From: Ectopseudomonas chengduensis
GTDB taxonomy: Bacteria > Pseudomonadota > Gammaproteobacteria > Pseudomonadales > Pseudomonadaceae
Assembly (NCBI RefSeq): GCF_900102635.1
Contig: NZ_FMZQ01000001.1
Location: 868,001 to 932,000, forward strand
Direction: 5' to 3'
DNA: 64,000 bases
Shown here: piece after piece, positions 8,290 to 16,662 of the stretch
How positions within the stretch are numbered: the first letter of the stretch is position 1
Layout of the letters: every line of letters starts with the position of its first letter
The notes under the pieces: generated by a model
Databases searched by the model: none
The model's input: the letters and a program-made list of their open reading frames with translations, nothing else
What the model was told of the DNA's origin: nothing
Program-made: the position numbers and the translations under genes

Positions 8290-11034
8290 TTACGTCCGTT
8301 GGTCGGCCTGTGGCCGGCAGGGGTAGCGGCGCAGGCTGTCGATCAGTTCGCGGCCGGGAATCGGCTTGTCGAACAGGTAGCCCTGGCCTACGTCGCATTG
8401 CTGGCGGCGCAGGAAACCGAGCTGGGCGCCAGTTTCGATGCCTTCTGCGACCACCTTGAGCTTGAGGTTGTGGGCCATGGCAATCACCGCTGAGGTGATC
8501 TCCATGTCGTCCTGATTGTCGGGAATGTCCTTGATGAAGCTGCGATCGATCTTGATCACGTCGATGGGGAATTTCTTCAGGTAGCTGAGCGAGGAATAAC
8601 CGGTGCCGAAGTCGTCCATGGCCAGGGTCAGGCCCAGGCTCTTGAGACGGCCGAGCTGGTGGCGGGTGTCCTCGGTCGCTTCCAGCAGCAGGCTCTCGGT
8701 CAGCTCCAGTTCCAGCAGGCGCGGGTCGAGCTGTTCTTCGTGCAGGATGGCGGCGATGGAGCCGACCAGATCGGGGTCGGAGAACTGCTTGGGTGACAGG
8801 TTGATCGCCACCTGCAGTTCGCCCATGCCGATGGCGGCGATCTGCTTGCTCATGCGGCAGGCCTGGCGCACTACCCACTTGCCGATGGGAATGATCAGTC
8901 CGGTTTCCTCGGCGACGCTGATGAACTGGTCAGGGCGGATCATGCCCTTTTCCGGATGGTGCCAGCGCAGCAGCGCCTCCAAACCCAGCAATTGGCCGTT
9001 TTTCAGGCACAGCTTGGGCTGGTAGAACACCTCCAGCTCACTTTGGGTCAAGGCTCGGCGCAGGTTGTTCTCGACGAACAGCTTGTAGTTGGCCTCGGCA
9101 TTGAGCTCTTCGGTGAACAGCTGCACCTGATGCTTGCCGTTGGCCTTGGCCTTGTGCAGGGCAAGGCCAGCGTGCTTCATCAACGTCTGCGGGTCGTCGC
9201 CGTGTTCCGGTGCCAGGGCCAGGCCAAGCGAGCCGGTGATGCTGATCAACTGGTTATCGACGAACAGCGGCTTGTCCAGGGTCTGCAGCACCTGATGAGC
9301 GACGCGCAGGCCGCTGTCCTGATCGCAACCGTCGAGCAGGATGGCGAACTCGTTGCTGGCGAAGCGTGCCAGTGTGCCCTTGGCGCCGAGGCTGTTGCGC
9401 AGGCGCCGGGCCAGGGCCGAGAGCAGCTTGTCGCCGGTCTGGTGGCCGAGGCTGTCGTTGATCCGCTTGAAGTTGTCGATGTCCACCAACAGCAGGACCA
9501 GCGGCTGCTGCGTATTCTGAGCAAAGCGTTGTTCGAGGCTGCGGATGAACGAGGGGCGATTGCCCAGGTTGGTCAGGTTGTCGGTGTAGGCCAGGCGTTC
9601 GATGCGCTGCTGTGCCAGCTTGGCTTCGGTGACGTCTTCGTAGATGCCGATGTAGTGGGTCAGCTCGCCATCGTCGCCATACACCTTGGATATCGACAGA
9701 TGGCCCCAGTAGGGGTCCAGGTTCTTGCGTCGGCTGCGGAACTCGCCCTGCCAACTGCTGTGCTCGGCCAGACTCGAACCGGCATCGAACAGCAGGTCGC
9801 TGAGGTTGTTCAGCGCCGGCAGCTCGGACAGACGGTGGCCGCAGACCTCGTCGCTGCTGTACAGGGTGATGGCCGTGAAGCTGGGGTTGACGTACTCCAC
9901 CCGGCCGTCGCGGTCGACCAGCAGAAAGGCGCTGGCGCTCTGTTCGACGGCGCGTTGGAACAGATGCAGGGCGCTGGTGGCGCTGCGTTTCTGCTGGTTG
10001 ATCAGCACCTGGGCGAACTGATCGGCCAACTCGCCGGCGAAGGCGATCTCGTCGGCGTGCCAGGTGCGTAGGCCGCCGATGTGCTCCAGGCAGAGCACGC
10101 CGACCACTTCGCCTTCGATGCGTATGCTGGCGTCGAGCATCGAGCAGATATCCAGCGGCTGCAGGTAGCTGGCGGCCAGTTCGCAGGTGCGCGGATCGTG
10201 CTGGGCGTCGTGCGCGTCGATGGCGCGGCCGCTGTGCAGTGCTTGCAGGTACTGCGGGAAATTACGTGCGTTTATCGACGGTAGTTGTTCGTGGCGGTCC
10301 AGGTCGCGGCGGTACAGCGACACGGAATCCAGGTGATGACTGCCCAGCTTCCAGATGCCGGCGCGAGCGACACCGTAGACCTCGCAGGCGGCCTGGGTGA
10401 TCAGTTCGGCCGCTTCCTGCTGAGGGTCGCTGGAGGTGTAGCGCTGGCGCGCCAGACGCACGATCAGCTGCTGCTGGGTACGTGAGCGGGCGAGGTGTTG
10501 CAGGTGGTCATTCTGGGTGCGCTGATATTGCTGCAGCGAGCTGCGCAGTTGCTGATTCTGCGTGTACAGCTCCTGTTCGGCAGGGGCGAACTGATCGAGG
10601 CTCTCGTCCGCTACCAGCAGATAGCCGCGCAGCAACTGGCGGTTGCGCTGTTTGAAGGGTTCGCCCATCTCCAGCAGGGTCAGAGCACCTTGCGGGGTAT
10701 GTAGGGTGTAGCGCACCAGGTAATGCGGGCCTTGCAGCAGTTGCTGCTGGATGGCGTCGTGCAGGCGATAGCGCGCCTCGGGCTCCATCAGGCTGGCGTA
10801 GGGGGCATCCACCAGCGCGCAGAGATCGCTGGCGCTGATACCTAGCTGGCGTTCGCAGGCCGGGTCGAGAAACAGCAGTGCCCAGCTTGGCTCGTTCAAG
10901 CGCTCGAAACGCAGCATGCCGAGCCGCGAGGGCACTGGCAACTGCGTCACAACCTCGGCTGCCGAGCGTGCGCTGGCATCGGGATGGCTTTTCATTGGGC
11001 GGCGGGCTTCCAGTATGCTGACCAGGCGAGGCAT
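8290..11034 (-). CDS. dipA: GAF-PAS-GGDEF-EAL protein with degenerate GGDEF; DipA-like c-di-GMP phosphodiesterase
   Basis: A 914-residue signalling protein. After an N-terminal PAS-like part come a GAF-like domain (about 200-345), a PAS domain ([20 protein letters not shown]), a GGDEF domain and a C-terminal EAL domain. The GGDEF signature reads ASNEF (residues 559-563), so cyclase activity is unlikely. The EAL domain keeps its ligands: [39 protein letters not shown] and VVAEGIET. Phosphodiesterase activity is therefore expected. DipA of P. aeruginosa (PA5017), required for biofilm dispersion, lies likewise between msrA and aceF; the symbol rests on synteny and architecture. The start is uncertain: the ATG at 10995 (MKSHPDAS) has a better-looking upstream GGAAG than the one at 11034. 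Confidence 0.85.
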   Translation of the reverse strand: MPRLVSILEARRPMKSHPDASARSAAEVVTQLPVPSRLGMLRFERLNEPSWALLFLDPACERQLGISASDLCALVDAPYASLMEPEARYRLHDAIQQQLLQGPHYLVRYTLHTPQGALTLLEMGEPFKQRNRQLLRGYLLVADESLDQFAPAEQELYTQNQQLRSSLQQYQRTQNDHLQHLARSRTQQQLIVRLARQRYTSSDPQQEAAELITQAACEVYGVARAGIWKLGSHHLDSVSLYRRDLDRHEQLPSINARNFPQYLQALHSGRAIDAHDAQHDPRTCELAASYLQPLDICSMLDASIRIEGEVVGVLCLEHIGGLRTWHADEIAFAGELADQFAQVLINQQKRSATSALHLFQRAVEQSASAFLLVDRDGRVEYVNPSFTAITLYSSDEVCGHRLSELPALNNLSDLLFDAGSSLAEHSSWQGEFRSRRKNLDPYWGHLSISKVYGDDGELTHYIGIYEDVTEAKLAQQRIERLAYTDNLTNLGNRPSFIRSLEQRFAQNTQQPLVLLLVDIDNFKRINDSLGHQTGDKLLSALARRLRNSLGAKGTLARFASNEFAILLDGCDQDSGLRVAHQVLQTLDKPLFVDNQLISITGSLGLALAPEHGDDPQTLMKHAGLALHKAKANGKHQVQLFTEELNAEANYKLFVENNLRRALTQSELEVFYQPKLCLKNGQLLGLEALLRWHHPEKGMIRPDQFISVAEETGLIIPIGKWVVRQACRMSKQIAAIGMGELQVAINLSPKQFSDPDLVGSIAAILHEEQLDPRLLELELTESLLLEATEDTRHQLGRLKSLGLTLAMDDFGTGYSSLSYLKKFPIDVIKIDRSFIKDIPDNQDDMEITSAVIAMAHNLKLKVVAEGIETGAQLGFLRRQQCDVGQGYLFDKPIPGRELIDSLRRYPCRPQADQRT

Positions 11035-11134
11035 CCGTTCTCAGTACAGGGCCGCTGCTGCCAGAGGGCGCAGCGGCACGGACGGAGGCTAGGGCTCAGG
11101 CCTACTTCACTATAGCGTTCGGCAAGGGTGCATC

Positions 11135-11668
11135 ATGCAAGCGAGACTGACAAGAAAACTCATGGCCATGGTGCTTGGCGGAGCACTTTTTACGGCCATA
11201 CCCGCGGTTGCCGGCGCCGATGATGCGGCGACGCTGCAGGGTGCCGAGCAGGCTGCTTATCTGGACGGGCTCAAGCGTCTTTATCTGACCGACAACGAGC
11301 GCAATGCGTTGCTCGCGCACAGCAATGCATTGCTGGAAACCTACGCCCTGCGCGCGGGTTACCAGGTTGGCCAGGCGCAGCGGCAGGACCTGCTGTATCG
11401 CTTCAATGTCGGCAATGCCGGGGAGCTTATCCTGCGTGAGGAGAGTCGTGGCGCGCAGGGCACCGCCATCTCGGTGCGCAATCAGCGTGTTGCGGTGTTC
11501 GGTATCGATCCGTTCATCCGCTACGAGTGTCCGACCGGCGGTATCCGCTGTGTGCTGTTCAACCCGGCGGATGGCAGCCCGTTGCTGAGCATCGTGCGTG
11601 ATCACCAGGGCGCGGGCGAGTTGGCCAAGGCGCTGAGCTTTCTGATTCGCAATGTGCAGAAGGGCTGA
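11135..11668 (+). CDS. Secreted hypothetical protein
   Basis: A 177-residue protein with a clear Sec signal peptide: positive MQARLTRK, then a hydrophobic stretch ending in AIPAVAG, with likely cleavage near residue 27. The mature part has a helical Ala/Leu-rich segment followed by a beta-rich C-terminus with two cysteines in ECPTGGIRCVLF, which could form a disulfide in the periplasm. I do not recognise the family. It is encoded opposite to, and between, the dipA-like gene and aceF, and looks like an independent unit conserved only among close relatives. Confidence 0.75.
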   Translation: MQARLTRKLMAMVLGGALFTAIPAVAGADDAATLQGAEQAAYLDGLKRLYLTDNERNALLAHSNALLETYALRAGYQVGQAQRQDLLYRFNVGNAGELILREESRGAQGTAISVRNQRVAVFGIDPFIRYECPTGGIRCVLFNPADGSPLLSIVRDHQGAGELAKALSFLIRNVQKG

Positions 11669-11702
11669 GAGGCCTCACACCGCTCTGAAAGAAAGCAAAA
11701 AA

Positions 11703-11726
11703 AACCCCGCCTGAATGGGCGGGGTT
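11703..11726 (-). terminator. Intrinsic terminator of aceF
   Basis: AACCCCGCC and GGCGGGGTT pair around a 6-nt loop. On the minus strand the hairpin is followed by a run of seven or more U residues, an ideal intrinsic terminator for the aceEF transcript. Its GC stem could also stop the converging plus-strand gene. Confidence 0.88.
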
Positions 11727-11757
11727 GAGGATGCGAGCGTGGCGTGCTCGAAACGAT

Positions 11758-13734
11758 TTACAGCAGGATGGTGCGGATATCGGCCAGCAGCTGCGACAGA
11801 CGCTGAGTGAAGCGTGCGGCGGCAGCGCCGTTGATCACTCGGTGGTCGTAGGACAGCGACAGCGGCAGCATCAGCTTGGGCTGGAAGGCCTTGCCATCCC
11901 ACACCGGCTGCATGGTCGCCTTGCTGACACCCAGGATCGCCACTTCCGGCGCGTTGACGATCGGCGTGAAGCCGGTGCCGCCAATGTGGCCGAGGCTGGA
12001 GATGGTGAAGCAGGCGCCCTGCATGTCATCAGCCGAAAGCTTCTTGGTGCGCGCTTTCTCCGCCAGGGCGGCGGCCTCAGCCGCGAGCTGCAGCAGGCTC
12101 TTCTGATCGACGTTCTTGATCACCGGCACCAGCAGGCCGTCCGGCGTATCGACGGCGAAGCCGATATGCACATACTTCTTGCGGATGATCGCCTTGCCGC
12201 TCGGGGCCAGCGAACTGTTGAAGTCCGGCAGCTCCTTGAGCAGGTGGGCGCAGGCCTTGAGCAGCAGCGGCAGTACGGTCAGCTTGACGCCAGCCTTCTC
12301 GGCCACGGCCTTCTGTGCGACGCGGAAGGCTTCCAGGTCGGTGATGTCGGCCGAATCGAACTGGGTCACGTGTGGCACATTGAGCCAGCTGCGGTGCAGG
12401 TTGGCAGCGCCGACCTGCATCAGGCGGGTCATCGCCACTTCTTCGATTTCGCCGAACTTGCTGAAGTCCACGGTCGGGATCGGTGGGATGCCGGCGCCAG
12501 CGGTGGCAGCAGCGGCAGTCGCCTGCGGTGCGGCCTTGGCCTTGTGCATCATCGCCTTGACGTACACCTGCACGTCTTCCTTGAGGATGCGACCTTTCGG
12601 GCCGGTACCGGCGATATCTGCCAGTTCCACGCCGAAGTCACGAGCCAGCTGACGCACGGCGGGACCGGCATGCACCTTGGCGCCATCACGCTTGGGCGCG
12701 TTGGCGACTTCGGCGGCAGCAGCCGACAGCGAGGCGATGGCGCGTACTTCTGCGGCCACTTCCGGTGCGGCGCCTTCCGGTACGCGGTGCACTTCCTGGC
12801 TGGCTTGCGCTGGCGCTGCGGCCGGTGCAGCGCCCGCGACCTTGAGCTTGAGAATCAGGTCACCAGTACCAACTTCGGCGTCCAGCTTGACCAGCACTTC
12901 TTCCACCACGCCGGCAGCCGGCGAGGGGATTTCCATGGAGGCCTTGTCGGACTCCAGGGTGATCAGCGACTGGTCGGCTTCGATGCTGTCACCAGCCTTG
13001 ACCATGACCTCGATGACCTTGACCTTGCCGTCGGTGCCAATGTCCGGCACGTGCACGTCCTGCACCGAAGCAGCAGCCGGGGCGGCGGCAGCGGGAGCAG
13101 GTGCGGCGGCAGGCGCAGCAGCAGGTGCAGCGGCTTGAGCCGGCGCAGCACTGGCGGTTGCGCCACCAGCGGTGCGCAGCTTGAGGATCAGGTCGCCGGT
13201 GCCGACTTCGGCATCCAGCTTGACCAGCACTTCTTCCACCACGCCGGCAGCCGGCGAGGGGATTTCCATGGAGGCCTTGTCGGACTCCAGGGTGATCAGC
13301 GACTGGTCAGCTTCGATTGTGTCGCCGGCCTTGACCATGACTTCGATGACCTTGACCTTGCCGTCAGTGCCAATGTCCGGCACATGCACGTCCTGTACGC
13401 TGTTGCTGGTCGCGGCAGGTGCAGGAGCCGCCGCCGGAGCGGCTGCTTTCGGCGCTTCGGCAGGTGCGGCTGCGGCTTTCGGCGCAGGCGCCGCTTGCGC
13501 AGCACCTTCGACTTCCAGCACCAGCAGCTCGTCGCCTTCCTTCAGGCGGTCACCGATCTTGACCTTGATTTCCTTGATCACGCCGGCCTTGGGCGAGGGC
13601 ACTTCCATGGAGGCCTTGTCGGACTCCAGAGTCAGTACGCTCTGGTCGGCTTCGATACGGTCGCCGACCTTTACCAGCAGTTCAATCACCTCGCCTTCAC
13701 CGCCGAGGTCGGGTACGCGAATCAATTCACTCAT
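11758..13734 (-). CDS. aceF: Pyruvate dehydrogenase E2, dihydrolipoyllysine-residue acetyltransferase, three lipoyl domains
   Basis: E2 core of the pyruvate dehydrogenase complex: it carries acetyl groups on lipoyl-lysine and transfers them to CoA. The 658 residues comprise three lipoyl domains (about 1-75, 120-192 and 235-305), each with an ESDKASM lipoylation site, separated by Ala/Pro-rich flexible linkers. An E1/E3-binding domain follows (about 365-400: VRQLARDFGVELADIAGTGPKGRI), then the catalytic domain. The catalytic motif is DHRVINGA, with His at about 631; Asn in place of the usual Asp is also known from the Azotobacter E2p. Lipoyl domains 2 and 3 are nearly identical at DNA level. 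It lies 11 bp downstream of aceE and ends at a strong terminator. Confidence 0.97.
   Translation of the reverse strand: MSELIRVPDLGGEGEVIELLVKVGDRIEADQSVLTLESDKASMEVPSPKAGVIKEIKVKIGDRLKEGDELLVLEVEGAAQAAPAPKAAAAPAEAPKAAAPAAAPAPAATSNSVQDVHVPDIGTDGKVKVIEVMVKAGDTIEADQSLITLESDKASMEIPSPAAGVVEEVLVKLDAEVGTGDLILKLRTAGGATASAAPAQAAAPAAAPAAAPAPAAAAPAAASVQDVHVPDIGTDGKVKVIEVMVKAGDSIEADQSLITLESDKASMEIPSPAAGVVEEVLVKLDAEVGTGDLILKLKVAGAAPAAAPAQASQEVHRVPEGAAPEVAAEVRAIASLSAAAAEVANAPKRDGAKVHAGPAVRQLARDFGVELADIAGTGPKGRILKEDVQVYVKAMMHKAKAAPQATAAAATAGAGIPPIPTVDFSKFGEIEEVAMTRLMQVGAANLHRSWLNVPHVTQFDSADITDLEAFRVAQKAVAEKAGVKLTVLPLLLKACAHLLKELPDFNSSLAPSGKAIIRKKYVHIGFAVDTPDGLLVPVIKNVDQKSLLQLAAEAAALAEKARTKKLSADDMQGACFTISSLGHIGGTGFTPIVNAPEVAILGVSKATMQPVWDGKAFQPKLMLPLSLSYDHRVINGAAAARFTQRLSQLLADIRTILL
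12881..12975. repeat. 95-bp direct repeat, copy in aceF lipoyl domain 3
   Basis: This 95-bp stretch is identical to 13214-13308. Both encode the lipoyl-lysine hairpin of adjacent lipoyl domains. Perfect identity including synonymous positions points to recent duplication or ongoing gene conversion within aceF. Confidence 0.9.
13214..13308. repeat. 95-bp direct repeat, copy in aceF lipoyl domain 2
   Basis: Identical partner of 12881-12975, 333 bp away, which is a whole number of codons (111). Recombination between the copies would remove or add exactly one lipoyl domain in frame. Confidence 0.9.
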
Positions 13735-13745
13735 CGCTACGCTCC

Positions 13746-16391
13746 TTAGCAGTCCAGGGGGTTGGCTTTGTCGGCGTCAATACCGAACTTGGCGATGGCG
13801 TCAGCCAGCACCTTGGCTTCGATTTCGCCGCGGTCGACCAGGGCTTCCAGGGCGGCGAGCACGACCCAGTTGCGATCCACTTCGAAGAAGTGACGCAACT
13901 GCTTGCGGCTGTCGCTGCGGCCGAAGCCGTCGGTGCCCAGGACCTTGTATTCCTTGCTCGGAACCCACTGACGAACCTGCTCGGCGAACAGCTTCATGTA
14001 GTCGGTAGAGGCAATGACCGGGCCCTTGCGACCGCTCAGGCACTGCTCGATGTAGGTCTGCTTGGGCTTCTGGCCCGGGTGCAGGCGGTTGCTGCGCTCC
14101 ACGGCCAGACCGTCGCGACGCAGTTCGTTGAAGCTGGTGACGCTCCACACATCGGCGCCGATGTTGAACTCGTCACGCAGGATCTTCGCTGCTTCGACGA
14201 CTTCACGCAGGATGGTGCCGGAACCCAGCAGCTGCACGTGGTGTGCGGCTTCCTTCTTGTCTTCCTCGAGCAGGTACATGCCCTTGATGATGCCGTCTTC
14301 CACGCCTTGCGGCATGGCCGGCTGCTGGTACGACTCGTTCATCACGGTGATGTAGTAGAAGATGTCCTGCTGCTCTTCGGTCATCTGGCGAATGCCTTCG
14401 CGGATGATCACTGCGAGCTCGTAGCCGTAGGTCGGGTCGTAGGTGCGGCAGTTGGGGATGGTCGCTGCCAGCATGTGGCTGTGACCGTCTTCGTGCTGCA
14501 GGCCTTCACCGTTGAGGGTGGTACGGCCGGCGGTACCGCCGATCAGGAAGCCACGGGTGCGGCTGTCGCCAGCGGCCCAGGCCAGGTCGCCGATGCGCTG
14601 GAAGCCGAACATCGAGTAGAAGATGTAGAACGGCAGCATCGGCTGGTTGTGGTTGGAGTACGAGGTGCCGGCGGCGATGAAGGAACTCATGGCGCCGGCT
14701 TCGTTGATGCCTTCCTCGAGGATCTGACCTTTCTTGTCTTCCTTGTAGAACATCACCTGATCTTTATCGACCGGCTCGTACAGCTGGCCCACCGAGGAGT
14801 AGATGCCGAGCTGACGGAACATGCCTTCCATACCGAAGGTACGGGCTTCGTCCGGGATGATCGGGACGATGCGCTGGCCGAGTTCCTTGTCCTTGACCAG
14901 CTGCGCGAGGATGCGCACGAAAGCCATGGTGGTGGAGATTTCGCGGTCGCCCGAGCCGTCGAGGATGGCCTTGAGGGTATCCAGCGGCGGGGTGGGGATG
15001 CTGAAGCTCTGCTGGCGACGCTGCGGTACGAAGCCACCCAGCGCGTTACGGCGCTCGTGCAGGTACTTGTACTCGGGGCTGCCCGGCTCCGGGCGCACGA
15101 ACGGCAGGTTTTCCAGGTCTTCGTCCTTGACCGGGATGTCGAAGCGGTCGCGGAACTGACGCAGGCTGTCGACATCGACCTTCTTGGTGTTGTGCGCGGT
15201 GTTCTTCGCTTCACCGGCGCCGGTACCGTAGCCCTTGATGGTCTTGGCCAGGATCACGGTCGGCTGGCCGCCGTGGTTCACGGCCTGGTGGTAGGCTGCG
15301 TAGACCTTGTACGGGTCGTGGCCGCCACGGTTGAGCTTCCAGATCTCGTCGTCGGAGAGATCCTTGACCATCTCCTTGAGCTCCGGGGTGTTGAAGAAGT
15401 TTTCGCGCACGTAGGCGCCGTCTTTGGCCTTGTAGTTCTGGTATTCACCGTCGACCACTTCGTCCATGCGACGCTGCAGGGCGCCGTCCTTGTCCTTGGC
15501 GAACAGCGGATCCCAGAAGCGACCCCAAACGACCTTGTTGACGTTCCACTGGGCACCGCGGAACACGCCTTCGAGTTCCTGGATGATCTTGCCGTTGCCG
15601 CGTACCGGGCCGTCGAGGCGTTGCAGGTTGCAGTTGATGACGAAGATCAGGTTGTCCAGCTTCTCGCGGCCAGCCAGGGAGATGGCACCGAGGGATTCCG
15701 GCTCGTCGCACTCGCCGTCGCCCATGAAGCACCAGACCTTCTGCTTGCCGGCCGGGATGAAGCCGCGCGCTTCCAGGTACTTCATGAAGCGGGCCTGGTA
15801 GATCGCCTGGATCGGGCCGAGGCCCATGGACACGGTGGGGAACTGCCAGAAGTCCGGCATCAGCCAGGGGTGCGGGTAGGACGACAGACCTTTGCCATCC
15901 ACTTCACGGCGGAAGTTCTTCATCTGGTCTTCGCTGATGCGGCCTTCCATGAAGGCGCGGGCGTAGACGCCAGGGCTGGCGTGGCCCTGATAGAACACCA
16001 GGTCGCCGCCGTGTTCGTCGGTCGGGGCCTGGAAGAAGTAGTTGAAACCGATGTCATACAGCGTCGCGGAGGAGGCGAAGCTGGAAATGTGGCCGCCCAG
16101 ATCCGGGTCGTCCAGGTTGGTGCGCATCACCATGGCCAGGGCGTTCCAGCGCACCAGCGAGCGAATGCGGCGTTCCATGAACAGGTCGCCGGGCATGCGA
16201 GCTTCATGGGTTACCGGGATGCTGTTGCGGTAAGGCGTGGTGATCGCGTAGGGCAGTTGCGCACCGCTACGGGTGGCCAGCTCGCCCAGGCGGGTCATCA
16301 GGTAATGGGCACGGTCTTCACCCTCACGGTCGAGGACGGATTCAAGGGCGTCCAGCCATTCCTGGGTTTCGATCGGATCGAGGTCTTGCAT
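13746..16391 (-). CDS. aceE: Pyruvate dehydrogenase E1 component (homodimeric type)
   Basis: Thiamine diphosphate-dependent decarboxylase of the pyruvate dehydrogenase complex, feeding acetyl-CoA to the TCA cycle. The 881-residue length is standard for homodimeric E1. The N-terminus MQDLDPIETQEWLDALESV is typical. The ThDP/Mg motif runs from GDGECDEPESLGAI to FVINCN. Other family blocks are PHPWLMPDFWQFPTVSMGLG and GGTAGRTTLNGEGLQHEDGH. It is the first gene of aceEF, with 11 bp to aceF, and its upstream region, shared with divergent glnE, contains two matching palindromes that probably bind a regulator. Confidence 0.98.
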   Translation of the reverse strand: MQDLDPIETQEWLDALESVLDREGEDRAHYLMTRLGELATRSGAQLPYAITTPYRNSIPVTHEARMPGDLFMERRIRSLVRWNALAMVMRTNLDDPDLGGHISSFASSATLYDIGFNYFFQAPTDEHGGDLVFYQGHASPGVYARAFMEGRISEDQMKNFRREVDGKGLSSYPHPWLMPDFWQFPTVSMGLGPIQAIYQARFMKYLEARGFIPAGKQKVWCFMGDGECDEPESLGAISLAGREKLDNLIFVINCNLQRLDGPVRGNGKIIQELEGVFRGAQWNVNKVVWGRFWDPLFAKDKDGALQRRMDEVVDGEYQNYKAKDGAYVRENFFNTPELKEMVKDLSDDEIWKLNRGGHDPYKVYAAYHQAVNHGGQPTVILAKTIKGYGTGAGEAKNTAHNTKKVDVDSLRQFRDRFDIPVKDEDLENLPFVRPEPGSPEYKYLHERRNALGGFVPQRRQQSFSIPTPPLDTLKAILDGSGDREISTTMAFVRILAQLVKDKELGQRIVPIIPDEARTFGMEGMFRQLGIYSSVGQLYEPVDKDQVMFYKEDKKGQILEEGINEAGAMSSFIAAGTSYSNHNQPMLPFYIFYSMFGFQRIGDLAWAAGDSRTRGFLIGGTAGRTTLNGEGLQHEDGHSHMLAATIPNCRTYDPTYGYELAVIIREGIRQMTEEQQDIFYYITVMNESYQQPAMPQGVEDGIIKGMYLLEEDKKEAAHHVQLLGSGTILREVVEAAKILRDEFNIGADVWSVTSFNELRRDGLAVERSNRLHPGQKPKQTYIEQCLSGRKGPVIASTDYMKLFAEQVRQWVPSKEYKVLGTDGFGRSDSRKQLRHFFEVDRNWVVLAALEALVDRGEIEAKVLADAIAKFGIDADKANPLDC

Positions 16392-16502
16392 GGCTTGCTC
16401 CAGGGCGGAAAGGCTTCCAGAATCGGAGGCCAGTTGGGTCTCACCGGCTTTTTGGGCGGGCGAGTTGAAATTCTTGGATTTACCGGGGGTAGGACCGGCC
16501 GC

Positions 16503-16517
16503 TTGTAGTTTTACTAC
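16503..16517. promoter_or_regulatory. Palindromic operator candidate 1, aceE-glnE gap
   Basis: TTGTAGTTTTACTAC contains GTAGT/ACTAC half-sites and is the exact reverse complement of 16558-16572. It lies 112 bp upstream of the aceE start. The short symmetric form resembles GntR-type or similar dimer sites, but the regulator is not identified. Confidence 0.6.
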
Positions 16518-16557
16518 ATTTCGACGACGGATTCAGCCCTCTGGATACAATTCTTTC

Positions 16558-16572
16558 GTAGTAAAACTACAA
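16558..16572. promoter_or_regulatory. Palindromic operator candidate 2, aceE-glnE gap
   Basis: GTAGTAAAACTACAA is the exact reverse complement of 16503-16517. The palindrome centres are about 53 bp apart, close to five helical turns, so two dimers would sit on the same face of the DNA. It lies 90 bp before the glnE start. Confidence 0.6.
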
Positions 16573-16662
16573 TCCGCGGCACCGCCGGCCGCGCGTGCCC
16601 CGCTGGAGCGGGGCTGCGGGCGATTGCACCGTGCGTCCGGCAGTCCGCCAAAAGGATAGACC

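Noticed and set aside
8240..8878. N-terminal extension of msrA
   Set aside because: The frame is open but overlaps the EAL coding region out of frame; the MsrA family start is at 8239.
12881..13308. Direct repeats as a mobile element
   Set aside because: They are in-frame lipoyl-domain coding sequences of aceF, not insertion ends.
11725..13749. 674-codon plus-strand open frame opposite aceF
   Set aside because: Antisense shadow of the Ala/Gly-rich aceF gene; its product is low-complexity and unlike any family, while the minus-strand gene is certain.
13890..16508. 872-codon plus-strand open frame opposite aceE
   Set aside because: Shadow of aceE produced by high third-position G+C; no start signal or domain.
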